Source: a virus. Taken from it: a stretch of 47,621 nucleotides of DNA. The first letter of the stretch is position 1. The number at the start of each line of letters is the position of its first letter. Positions 15,692 to 23,918 of this stretch are shown here, piece by piece. Below the pieces are notes generated by a model. It was given only the letters and a program-made list of their open reading frames with translations. It was not told the DNA's origin and ran no database searches. Where the stretch lies: the IMG/VR virus record IMGVR_UViG_3300042485_000448, positions 1 through 47,621 of that record. One strand, given 5' to 3'. A program made the translations under genes and the position numbers.

Positions 15692-16855
15692 TTACTCAGA
15701 AACGTTATCTGCATCGCCGTAGGCAACTGCATCTAGTTCTTCCCATTGAACACCAAAGCGGACGAATACTGTGTATTCAATTGTATCCTTCTTTGGCTTG
15801 TATTCACGGTTTACAGTAATATCACGCTGGAATCCCCATACACGGTTTGATGGGAATGTCAAGTCGACGAAACCATCTGGGTAGTAAGGAACTTCCATTA
15901 CATCAATTCCTAGAACACGAGTTGTACGTGCTCCACCAATTGTCTGTGCATTTCCCTCTAGGTATGTCTCACGACGTGCATCTGTACCATTGAGACCTGC
16001 TGATGTTGAGAATGCTGATGCAATTGCATCTGCAAGTGTACCGTTGTTTGAAACAATACCCTGGAAAGCATCTGTACCAGCGTAGAACTTTAGGTTCGAC
16101 TTAACTGCACGATACTTACGTGGCATTGCCAATACGATCTCCTGCATAACTGCTGGAGTCCAAGCATCATTAGTGACAGCAACAACTGCCTCATGTGCAT
16201 CGGTATTTCCAACAACTGCGCTATTGCGAGTCTGGTTTACGAAACCATTCATGATTGAAAGGAAATCACCTGTTGCGCCATCACCATTGATAGCAAGATC
16301 TTCAATATCGTTTGCGAATGCATTTGTCATCAAGCGAACTAGATGATCTTCAAGTGCTCCACCTTCAATATTGTCTTCTAGTGATTCTGTAGAAACTTCC
16401 CAATCAAGACGAATCTTCTTTGTAGTAAGTTCTACCTTTGTAAATGTTGCTCCAGCATTAGTGTAGTTTGGGCTACCCTGTGCTGCTGCACGAATGACAC
16501 GCTCTCCAACGTTAACCTTTTCGATTTCCATTGTGTTTGCTCTCATTGTAACTTTACGACCATCCTTGGCGAGTACTGTTGCATCCCACACGTAGTCGAT
16601 GAAGCGACGAGCCTGTTCTGGTGCAAGAATACCACCTGCAGTTCCAGTTGGGTTAACAGCGTTTGCTCCAGATGTTACACCGAAGTTTGCTGTTGCTGTG
16701 TTACCAAGTTGTGATCCAACAGACGCTGCTGCTGAGTCTAGACCTGTAGCACCACCAACACCACCTGATACGAGTGATCCCTGGGAGTTAATTTCTGCTC
16801 CTGAGCCACCTGAACCTGGATAGTTCTTGGCTATATCTTTATCTTGTTCTGACAT
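15692..16855 (-). CDS. major capsid protein (HK97 fold)
   Basis: 387 aa. The first ~75 residues are Gly/Ser/Ala-rich and disordered (GGSGAEINSQGSLVSGG). The HK97-like core follows: N-arm and E-loop region, then TTKKIRLDWEVSTESLEDN, LEDHLVRLMTNAFANDIEDL-AINGDG, and a P-domain and A-domain ending in RNREYKPKKD-like and QWEELDAVAYGD strands. The order protease, capsid, connector is canonical. SD AGGAGGTG is strong. The short N-terminal extension may serve as a delta segment, but no clear cleavage site can be assigned. Confidence 0.93.
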   Translation of the reverse strand: MSEQDKDIAKNYPGSGGSGAEINSQGSLVSGGVGGATGLDSAAASVGSQLGNTATANFGVTSGANAVNPTGTAGGILAPEQARRFIDYVWDATVLAKDGRKVTMRANTMEIEKVNVGERVIRAAAQGSPNYTNAGATFTKVELTTKKIRLDWEVSTESLEDNIEGGALEDHLVRLMTNAFANDIEDLAINGDGATGDFLSIMNGFVNQTRNSAVVGNTDAHEAVVAVTNDAWTPAVMQEIVLAMPRKYRAVKSNLKFYAGTDAFQGIVSNNGTLADAIASAFSTSAGLNGTDARRETYLEGNAQTIGGARTTRVLGIDVMEVPYYPDGFVDLTFPSNRVWGFQRDITVNREYKPKKDTIEYTVFVRFGVQWEELDAVAYGDADNVSE

Positions 16856-16881
16856 TATTTCACCTCCTAGTGAATATATTG

Positions 16882-17421
16882 TTAATTAAATAGGTCGGAA
16901 TTTTTGAGGAAACGTCCGCCCCATAGGGATTTCTGAACCTTTACAGGCTCAAACTGCACGATCTCGCCTAGATCGCCAGACTTGCGGAAAGCGGTATCTT
17001 GCTCTACGGCATCTACTCTCTTTCCAAACTCATTGAACTGACCCTTGACTTGTGTTACTTCTGTAGACACAGTGTCAACGGACTTGCTAAGTGCTTCAAC
17101 CTGCTCATTAAGAGACTTAATGGTTGCAGCGAGATCGCCAAAGGCATTAGTAAGAGAGTTCTTGATTTCAGCAACTGCATCTACAATTGATTCATCTGAC
17201 TTTGCTACAGCAAGTTCGGCTTCAACTGCTGGAGCAACGCTCTCTTCTTCTACTACTGGAGCAGAAGGAACTGCACCACCATCATCTGACTTTTCAACAA
17301 CAGTATCTGCTGGTGTTTCGTCAGCGATTGCAGGAGTTTCTACTTCTGCTGGCTGTGCCTCTGGAGTAATCTCAACATTCTCAACTACAGCATCTACTGC
17401 TGTTTCTGTTGTTTCTGTCAT
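16882..17421 (-). CDS. nested scaffold protein (in-frame internal start)
   Basis: In-frame ATG at 17419-17421 preceded by a full SD (AAGGAGG at 17430-17436) with 8-nt spacing, stronger than that of the parent gene. The product would be 179 aa: MTETTETAVDAVVENVE, an acidic Pro/Ala-rich region, then a coiled coil, without the protease domain. This is the arrangement of lambda C/Nu3, where the scaffold is made from an internal start of the protease gene. The SD and ATG are seen directly; production of the protein is inferred. Confidence 0.65.
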   Translation of the reverse strand: MTETTETAVDAVVENVEITPEAQPAEVETPAIADETPADTVVEKSDDGGAVPSAPVVEEESVAPAVEAELAVAKSDESIVDAVAEIKNSLTNAFGDLAATIKSLNEQVEALSKSVDTVSTEVTQVKGQFNEFGKRVDAVEQDTAFRKSGDLGEIVQFEPVKVQKSLWGGRFLKNSDLFN

Positions 17422-18192
17422 TTGACTTACCTCCTTTGTAATCTTAATTGTACTAATGCCTTTAGCACTATCAACTAAGAACTTTATCATGTTTGCTTTT
17501 TCGTTATCACTTTTTTCTACGAAACCAATGTTTTCCATGTTCTTACCACTTACTGGGCTTTCTGCTGTTTCTGAGTCAGATACTAATACGATACCGTTTT
17601 CAGAATCGTAAAAAACATTTTCAATTACTGCATCTACTGATGCTCCAGAAATAACATTCTGGCCATTGACCTTTTCAACAGAAATAATGCTTGCAAACTG
17701 GTTTGCTGGGCTATCTACAAGAGATAGTTCATAAAGGTCGTAGTCCTTAATAATACGGATTGCCTTGTCCATTTCTGCATTGTATGCATCATCCCAAGAC
17801 TTAATGTTTCCACCAATAGAAAAACCACTATATGTGCCATCTAGGACTTTTTCCCAGGCATCTTGTGCACCCTTTGATACGTATGCAGATACGTAGACTC
17901 CGCTATAAAACTTCTTTGAATTAGGGTCAAAATACTTATCTTCTTTAAATGAGACAATCTTTCCTACCGCTGATGGTTGGTGCATTTCTCTTAGATTCCC
18001 ACGGAAATTTTTAAATGCCAAAAGACTTGCCTCAGTTGTAACAATATCATCTTGCTTATCAATATTGTCAAGAGTTGCAAATCCAGAAACCATTCTGCGT
18101 TCTATATCCACCTTGCCAATAGGCATTGACAGACGGACGCTATCCTTGTCTGTTGTCCAGTGTGCTTTATTGATTAACATATCGTTATCCAT
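16882..18192 (-). CDS. prohead protease fused to scaffold domain
   Basis: 436 aa. Residues ~15-165 form an HK97/XkdF-type prohead protease: a strand block (RRMVSGFATLDNIDKQDDIV), the likely catalytic His in REMHQPSAVGK, the likely nucleophile Ser in YSGFSIGG, and the conserved LYELSLVDSPANQ. From ~258 the protein is acidic and Pro/Ala/Glu-rich, then a coiled coil (LNEQVEALSKSVDTVSTEV), as in scaffolds. A TGGTATAAT box overlaps the first ATG, so the real start may be Met5 (18178-18180), with a near-leaderless transcript. An internal SD and ATG give a nested scaffold product (separate entry). Confidence 0.88.
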   Translation of the reverse strand: MDNDMLINKAHWTTDKDSVRLSMPIGKVDIERRMVSGFATLDNIDKQDDIVTTEASLLAFKNFRGNLREMHQPSAVGKIVSFKEDKYFDPNSKKFYSGVYVSAYVSKGAQDAWEKVLDGTYSGFSIGGNIKSWDDAYNAEMDKAIRIIKDYDLYELSLVDSPANQFASIISVEKVNGQNVISGASVDAVIENVFYDSENGIVLVSDSETAESPVSGKNMENIGFVEKSDNEKANMIKFLVDSAKGISTIKITKEVSQMTETTETAVDAVVENVEITPEAQPAEVETPAIADETPADTVVEKSDDGGAVPSAPVVEEESVAPAVEAELAVAKSDESIVDAVAEIKNSLTNAFGDLAATIKSLNEQVEALSKSVDTVSTEVTQVKGQFNEFGKRVDAVEQDTAFRKSGDLGEIVQFEPVKVQKSLWGGRFLKNSDLFN

Positions 18193-18199
18193 TATACCA
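18191..18199 (-). promoter_or_regulatory. extended -10 box overlapping protease start
   Basis: TGGTATAAT on the minus strand, whose last bases overlap the first ATG of the protease gene. Transcripts from it could not use that ATG but could begin a few nt before Met5. Confidence 0.45.
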
Positions 18200-18221
18200 A
18201 ATGTTTTAAGAGATTTCTCAA

Positions 18222-19829
18222 TTATTGAGACGCTCTACCCTCTCCTTGTGGATTACGTCCATCAAGGGTTGCTGCCCCATCTGATTGACTATTTGTTCTT
18301 TGTGAATCTCGTTCACGGTTGCCAGCAAGGTTTGCTCTAGCATCTGTTGCTTGTCTTGGAGTCATTGTAAATGGAACATCTCCATCTTTTCTCTGTGGCA
18401 AATCAAGTGCTGTACGAGCCTCATTTGGAGTCATAACCTGAGTCTTAACGTATCTTTCAATAATCTGAGACTGTGCGATCTCATCAGTAAGGGTTAGTTC
18501 ATTAAACTTAAGTTCAAGAACATCTGTCTTTTCCTTAATGATCTTATTAACAACCTTTTCAAGATGATGCTGTGCAGGACGTGCAACCTGCTCTTTAAAT
18601 GTTCTATCCTGAGAAAGTGCTGCTGCAAGACCAGACTCTGATCCACCTAGTTTTGAGATAGGTACTTGATGAGCAATTAGAATGTCATCACGATTTTGTT
18701 TACGATACTCTTTAAATGATCCATCTTGAATACCGTTTTCAATAGGCTGCATGTTAAACTCAACTTTATTCCCATCTGTATCTCCAGGAAGTGGGATATA
18801 AAGAGTTCTGTGGGACTGAGACTTTAGTCCAGTCTGAAGGAATCTAAACATTTTATCTTCAGCATCGCCAGATAGTTTTGCACCCTTTAGAGTAATAATG
18901 TATCGTGGTACTGCCTTGTTTTCAAAGTAGTCAATGTTATATCTTGAGGCTAGTTGATCTCCGATTAGAGATGGCATTGCAGAAACAATATCTGGAATAC
19001 CATAGTAGGTGTTTAGTGGAGAATAAGACTTAATATGAATAATTTCATTTGCACGACTATCCGCTGTTACTGGGTTTGGATTGTTAGCCCCAAAGTTTCT
19101 AAAGTAAACAACTGCCTGACCAATAATCTGAAGGAAACCATCATTAAGTCTACGAACACGAACAGTGGTTGCTGGAATATGGCCAATGTAACCAATCTCA
19201 CCTTTTATTGTTCTACCAACTTCAATGAACCCATTGCCAGTTGCCTCAACATCTGTATAAACCTTTTCCATAATTTTTGTAAAACTATCATCATCGTTAA
19301 GGTTTTCTAGCCAGTCACGCAATTCAATTTTTGCTCTTTCAATTCTGTTTCTTGCCCTGTCGGTTGCTAACGCATCTTCTGACATTTCTAGTCTAAGTGC
19401 AGTTCTATCTGCAATATCAAAACGATATCCAAGGCCTACAATATTTTCTACCTTTGCATCAATTGCTGCATGGTTAGCAAAAGAGGTATCGTAGAAGTTT
19501 GCAAGTTCATACATGTTATATGGTGGTGTGATTACGTCAAATAGACCGTATCCATTTCTATATACCGTTCCAGGATTAAGAGCCTTTGATCCAGCATCTA
19601 CTCCAGATGGAACTGCATTTGCAGAATCTAAATATGCCTCATTTGGTGTTATTGCTTTGCTTACTTGTCTTGCTACACGACGACGGAAGTTTTGATCTAG
19701 GCCAGAGTATTTTTGTAACTCTTCCCAGTTTTTATTAAATGGGTCACTTAAATTAAACTTATTTTCTTCTTGCTCTTGAGTATTTAAACTTGCTCTAACA
19801 TACTGGAAGTTATCATCATCATCACTCAT
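18222..19829 (-). CDS. portal protein
   Basis: 535 aa from ATG 19827-19829, chosen because GGAAGGG lies 12 nt upstream; an ATG at 19850 would add 7 residues but has no SD. HK97/SPP1-type portal features: an N-terminal acidic region, a wing with YTDVEATGNGFIEVGR, the conserved IIHIKSYSPLNTYYGIPDI, then HQVPISKLGG and a helical stem and clip (EQVARPAQHHLEKVVNKIIK), ending in a disordered Gln/Ser/Gly tail. It forms the dodecameric DNA channel. It overlaps the upstream small gene by 8 nt and precedes the protease by about 30 nt. Confidence 0.9.
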   Translation of the reverse strand: MSDDDDNFQYVRASLNTQEQEENKFNLSDPFNKNWEELQKYSGLDQNFRRRVARQVSKAITPNEAYLDSANAVPSGVDAGSKALNPGTVYRNGYGLFDVITPPYNMYELANFYDTSFANHAAIDAKVENIVGLGYRFDIADRTALRLEMSEDALATDRARNRIERAKIELRDWLENLNDDDSFTKIMEKVYTDVEATGNGFIEVGRTIKGEIGYIGHIPATTVRVRRLNDGFLQIIGQAVVYFRNFGANNPNPVTADSRANEIIHIKSYSPLNTYYGIPDIVSAMPSLIGDQLASRYNIDYFENKAVPRYIITLKGAKLSGDAEDKMFRFLQTGLKSQSHRTLYIPLPGDTDGNKVEFNMQPIENGIQDGSFKEYRKQNRDDILIAHQVPISKLGGSESGLAAALSQDRTFKEQVARPAQHHLEKVVNKIIKEKTDVLELKFNELTLTDEIAQSQIIERYVKTQVMTPNEARTALDLPQRKDGDVPFTMTPRQATDARANLAGNRERDSQRTNSQSDGAATLDGRNPQGEGRASQ

Positions 19830-20220
19830 TTTCGTATGCATCCCTTCCATGTGTTTTTAATGTTTTCTGTGCATCAGCAATAGCGCCTAAGTCATTAACA
19901 TTTGGAATTAAACCTTGTCTCATTCTATCTTTTTGTTCTGAATACTCTTCTTCAGATACTCTTGTTAGTCCCGCAACAAAGTGGGCTGTTCCTTCTCCAT
20001 CGTCACCATTAAATATTGCAGCCCTCTTAAGTTCTGCAATCTTTGATATGTCACCTTTTTGAGAGGGAATGTTTAATACAGAACCAGTTCCGTCAGTAAA
20101 CCATTTTCCGTTTGATTTCTTATATACATATAGACCCCAGTCATAATGCTTATCAATGACCTTACGTCGTACATTTTCAACAATTGGTTTGCCAGTTTTT
20201 GGGCTAAATAAAGAATCCAT
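19822..20220 (-). CDS. small conserved protein upstream of portal
   Basis: 132 aa from ATG 20218-20220; the frame extends to another ATG at 20226. TATACT ends 7 nt before 20220, so that start fits a leaderless mRNA. The protein is strand-rich at first (DWGLYVYKKSNGKWFTDG) and then charged and helical (VSEEEYSEQKDRMRQGLIPN). Proteins of this size occur just upstream of portals in actinophages. The function is unknown. Confidence 0.6.
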   Translation of the reverse strand: MDSLFSPKTGKPIVENVRRKVIDKHYDWGLYVYKKSNGKWFTDGTGSVLNIPSQKGDISKIAELKRAAIFNGDDGEGTAHFVAGLTRVSEEEYSEQKDRMRQGLIPNVNDLGAIADAQKTLKTHGRDAYENE

Positions 20221-20227
20221 AACCATA

Positions 20228-20236
20228 AGTATACCA
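20228..20236 (-). promoter_or_regulatory. leaderless-type promoter upstream of portal unit
   Basis: TGGTATACT on the minus strand. Its hexamer ends 7 nt before the ATG at 20220. Confidence 0.5.
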
Positions 20237-20238
20237 GA

Positions 20239-23200
20239 TTACACTGGTGAGGCTACAGATATTGACCATGTAGTGTCATTGTATATTTTCATCTTATCTG
20301 CATCAAAAATCATACCTTCTTGATCATCAATGATAATCTTATTAGTTCCAATATAGGTCTTATACACATCTTGAGCGTTTACTCCATATAATGCTGAAGC
20401 AGAGATAACAAGAACGCCATCCCAAGTAAAGTTATTTAGCCAATATGACCAATCTCTTTCTGTTAGCCCATCCTGCTTAACCTTAAGCCATGGCCTATTA
20501 ATCTTAGACTGTAACTGCTGAAGGTTATTTGCTTGGTAATACGCAACATTATTAAACAATGCTGGACTATTTAAGTTAATTGATCCTATAAATAAGTCAA
20601 AGTTTACCGCTTCTCCAAAGTTAACTCCTACTGCTGACCACTCTTTGATGGTTAGGACTGGATCTCTTACAAGAATTCCATTAATATAATATGATATTCC
20701 TTGGAAATCAGAGTTGTCTGACTTATTCTTAGCATAAATCTTACCACGTTGACCAGTTTCGTCATTTGCCACAATAAAGAAAGTAATTGTATCTGCTTTA
20801 TGTCTTATCTCAAACAAAGGAATTGGTGTTCCTGGAAATGATTCTTGATCATATCTTATCCAAGACTGCATAGCACTTACTCTATAATTTTCTGCAAGAG
20901 ACTGATTAATTGGCATTGAAATTCCACGATCAAAGTTTGAGTCAAAGTCTCCACGAACTTGTATTCCAGAAGTTCTATTCATGTATAAGTATGGAGTGCT
21001 TCCCTTATAAATACTAAAAGGATTTTTTGACTTATAGTCGTAGTATAGTCCAGAGCGCTTGTAAGGAAATAGATCTGTTCCAAATCGTGTTCCTACTGGA
21101 TTAAAGGAGTTGTCGTTAAATGCTTGTGATGCAATTTCAAGTTTTCTTAGAAGTATAGGCTTTGTTAATATTCCACGAACATTAAACTCAAGATGATAGA
21201 CGATTGCAATTTCATTAAAGTCAATATCTTTTCTTGGATATATTATAGTATTATCAACAACCTCAAACTTTGTAGTTGCCCAAGAAGAGTATTCAGATAC
21301 ATCTACTATGGAATTTTCTTTTGCAGATAGGGTTGTTGTAAAATTGTCTTGTGAAAGATTTGCGCCGTCTGCAACATACTGAAAAGTAACATAACTTCTA
21401 ATTGCTGCATTTTCTGTATTATATTCGTAATACTTTAAAGCCTTTTCTTTAAGATCTTGGTAGTTATTCCAACCAGTAAGCAAGGAGTTGTCTAACTGCT
21501 GATAGGTTCTTTGTGTTGGCAATGAATAAGAATTAGACAATTCTTCATATGTCCAAGATCCAGTAGTTTCTGATTGAAGCAAACTTGAGGGTGATGGATA
21601 TCCTAGATTAAACTGTAAGAAGTCTAAATCATAGAATGAGTTTCCAACATCATTTTGAACATATTGTGCAAAATAAGATAGTGGCATATAGTCTTCCCAG
21701 TATCCAGAAACACCGATGTCTAGGAATAGACTTCCATAAGAGTATGTTGGTAAAAGCGTATAACTTGCTGTATGTGCTAGTAGGGCTATTGCGTTTTCTG
21801 ATGACTCAATTCCGCTACCCGTATATGTGTCAATAATCGCAATTCCATTTTCATCAAAATGACTAGAGATAGAGTTTGCATTTAGGCTTGTTGAAAATCC
21901 TATAGAAAATATATATCCCTTAAATGTTTTAGATCCAGAGTTGTCTCCACCTACATAAAGGCTTAGAGAGTTTTGATTGCCAAAGAATGTTGCAACGTTG
22001 CCACCAAAGGTATTTACAAGTGTCTGGATATTAATTCCTGCTGCAAAAAGTTCTTCAACTTCAAACTCATCTGTACGATATATTTCTTGAGATACTCCTG
22101 AGTAATATAATGAGTACACAATTTCTAACCCATCTACATTAATAGAAAAGTAGTTTCCTGTACTTTGATTGTATATCTTAAATAATACCTCTTCTGCTTC
22201 GTCTGTCCCACTACCCTGGTTATTTACTTGAAATACTCCATACAAAGATGCAACCTGTGAATTTAAAATATTAAAGTTAGCAAAGTTAATATATGCACCA
22301 TCGTTGTTCCAAGTTGAGTCTGGATTCAAGGATATAAAGTGAGCATCTGTTCCTAATTCTCCACTAGCAAGATTTTGATATAAGGTATCTGAGTCATCAT
22401 AAAGTTCTTGAAGTGTTTTTGTTCCAGTAAATATTGTTGGCAGTGAGTACTGAGGTGTTGTTAATGCTGTTGAAGTTGTTGACAGATTATCAAATGTTCC
22501 CTGTTGCCATTGTGCAAAATCTGGGTAATTATAATTTGCTGTATAGTCTGCAAAAGAATAATCTAAAAAGGCAGAAGTTCCACTATATGCAGAGTCAATG
22601 CTTTCTGATGAACCAACACCCTGTCCATAAACATATCTTCTTTTTGCTACAACGTTTGCAACCTGGTAAGAGTATATTGCTACACAATCAATTTCTACTG
22701 GATTTACATCAGCATAAGCATAAAACCCAAGCCAGTCTTCTCCAGTTATTGATGGCAAAGGTATGCTTGATGTAACAAAATCTAATGAAATAACCTGTTC
22801 TCCATTGATTAGCACTGTGGCATTATCGGTAATTAACCTAATGTGAATTAGCATTGGTCTAAACCACTCACCAACAAAGTGAGAACTAAACTTGCCACCG
22901 ATCAAAAGAGTTAAGAATCCACCCTCTACATACAGACCATCTTCACTTCCTATTGGTCCAAAGATTCTTTTAGCCTCATACGAATCAGAATTTATTCTTG
23001 CCCAAAATTCTAATGTGTAATCACTATGTCTTCCATTTTCATGTAAGAAACCTTTACCAGGAAATATAAAGGAAGGATCTCCACCAATGTTTGGAGACAG
23101 TTTTGTAACATTTGATGCACCAAAAACCAATGGAACTCCAGTATTTTTTGCAGATAAAGAATTGTTATTTACAAGATAATATCCAGTATCAGAAGATATT

Positions 23201-23883
23201 CCGTATGCTGGTGCTGGAATTACTTTGCTAGTTGTAGTTAGTTCAATATCTACTGGAAATACTTCTGGAGATACGCCTAAAGAAACTACGTTAAACTCTT
23301 CAGACCATTGCCCTACAGATATTCCATTAAAGTAAAATTCATAGTCGTTTATGTTATCTCCACCAGTGGCTGTGACTACCTTTAGAACTACCCTAAAGTT
23401 TGTACTTTCATTTGGAATCTCAAATGTTTCTGATATAAACAACCATTGATTTGATATTGATGTATTAAATGTTTTTAATTTTTGTATTACCTGAGAGGTT
23501 GTAGTATCTGTATATTCGTACCCAATAGATACTGACTCCAGATAAACGCTTGCAGAATAAAAATGTGTTCCAACACAAAATGTTCCAAGAGATAAGTCTA
23601 GATCTTGAAAGTTAGTTAACTCTGGACTCTTTAAGATTGCCTCATTTGTAGCCCCAACTGGGATGCTAGAACTAACCTTTGTAGTGTAACTATCTGGAAA
23701 TGGTTCTCCAGTTATTCCAGTCCCAGCAGAAAAACTACAGCGTGTGGCTTCCCATAAAGTCAATATATTTCTTTGTGCTTCTGAAATAAGGCTAACGTAA
23801 TCAAGTTTATCGTCTAGTGCCCAAAGAGCCATTGGGTGTTCACTAAACACCTTTTCTGCATATAGATTTGATGGGCTAGACAT
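20239..23883 (-). CDS. large LamG-like (concanavalin-type) virion protein
   Basis: 1214 aa, begins MSSPSNLYAEKVFSEHPMAL and WALDDKLDYVSLISEAQRN. It contains at least two jelly-roll-like units of LamG type (SDYTLEFWARINSD near 290 followed by GLYVEGGFLTLLIGG and VLINGEQVISLDF; a similar unit around 990-1100, MQSWIRYDQESFPGTPIPLF and YYINGILVRDPVL). Aromatic residues are abundant throughout. Proteins with this start and these domains are common virion-associated genes near the portal in actinophages and may bind surface carbohydrate. SD AGGAGAA; the SD lies in an inverted repeat with the end of the upstream gap (see findings). Confidence 0.75.
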   Translation of the reverse strand: MSSPSNLYAEKVFSEHPMALWALDDKLDYVSLISEAQRNILTLWEATRCSFSAGTGITGEPFPDSYTTKVSSSIPVGATNEAILKSPELTNFQDLDLSLGTFCVGTHFYSASVYLESVSIGYEYTDTTTSQVIQKLKTFNTSISNQWLFISETFEIPNESTNFRVVLKVVTATGGDNINDYEFYFNGISVGQWSEEFNVVSLGVSPEVFPVDIELTTTSKVIPAPAYGISSDTGYYLVNNNSLSAKNTGVPLVFGASNVTKLSPNIGGDPSFIFPGKGFLHENGRHSDYTLEFWARINSDSYEAKRIFGPIGSEDGLYVEGGFLTLLIGGKFSSHFVGEWFRPMLIHIRLITDNATVLINGEQVISLDFVTSSIPLPSITGEDWLGFYAYADVNPVEIDCVAIYSYQVANVVAKRRYVYGQGVGSSESIDSAYSGTSAFLDYSFADYTANYNYPDFAQWQQGTFDNLSTTSTALTTPQYSLPTIFTGTKTLQELYDDSDTLYQNLASGELGTDAHFISLNPDSTWNNDGAYINFANFNILNSQVASLYGVFQVNNQGSGTDEAEEVLFKIYNQSTGNYFSINVDGLEIVYSLYYSGVSQEIYRTDEFEVEELFAAGINIQTLVNTFGGNVATFFGNQNSLSLYVGGDNSGSKTFKGYIFSIGFSTSLNANSISSHFDENGIAIIDTYTGSGIESSENAIALLAHTASYTLLPTYSYGSLFLDIGVSGYWEDYMPLSYFAQYVQNDVGNSFYDLDFLQFNLGYPSPSSLLQSETTGSWTYEELSNSYSLPTQRTYQQLDNSLLTGWNNYQDLKEKALKYYEYNTENAAIRSYVTFQYVADGANLSQDNFTTTLSAKENSIVDVSEYSSWATTKFEVVDNTIIYPRKDIDFNEIAIVYHLEFNVRGILTKPILLRKLEIASQAFNDNSFNPVGTRFGTDLFPYKRSGLYYDYKSKNPFSIYKGSTPYLYMNRTSGIQVRGDFDSNFDRGISMPINQSLAENYRVSAMQSWIRYDQESFPGTPIPLFEIRHKADTITFFIVANDETGQRGKIYAKNKSDNSDFQGISYYINGILVRDPVLTIKEWSAVGVNFGEAVNFDLFIGSINLNSPALFNNVAYYQANNLQQLQSKINRPWLKVKQDGLTERDWSYWLNNFTWDGVLVISASALYGVNAQDVYKTYIGTNKIIIDDQEGMIFDADKMKIYNDTTWSISVASPV

Positions 23884-23887
23884 TATT

Positions 23888-23918
23888 CTCCTATACCCTT
23901 ATTATAGCAGGATAGGAG
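23888..23918 (-). promoter_or_regulatory. inverted repeat able to hide the SD of the LamG gene
   Basis: CTCCTAT (minus strand 23918-23912) pairs with ATAGGAG (23894-23888), which contains the SD. The promoter TGCTATAAT lies in the loop, so only read-through mRNA from the reductase gene carries both arms. Confidence 0.45.
23901..23909 (-). promoter_or_regulatory. extended -10 box for LamG gene
   Basis: TGCTATAAT on the minus strand, 17 nt before the ATG at 23883 and 10 nt past the reductase stop codon. It gives a leader of about 10 nt that contains the SD. Confidence 0.55.
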
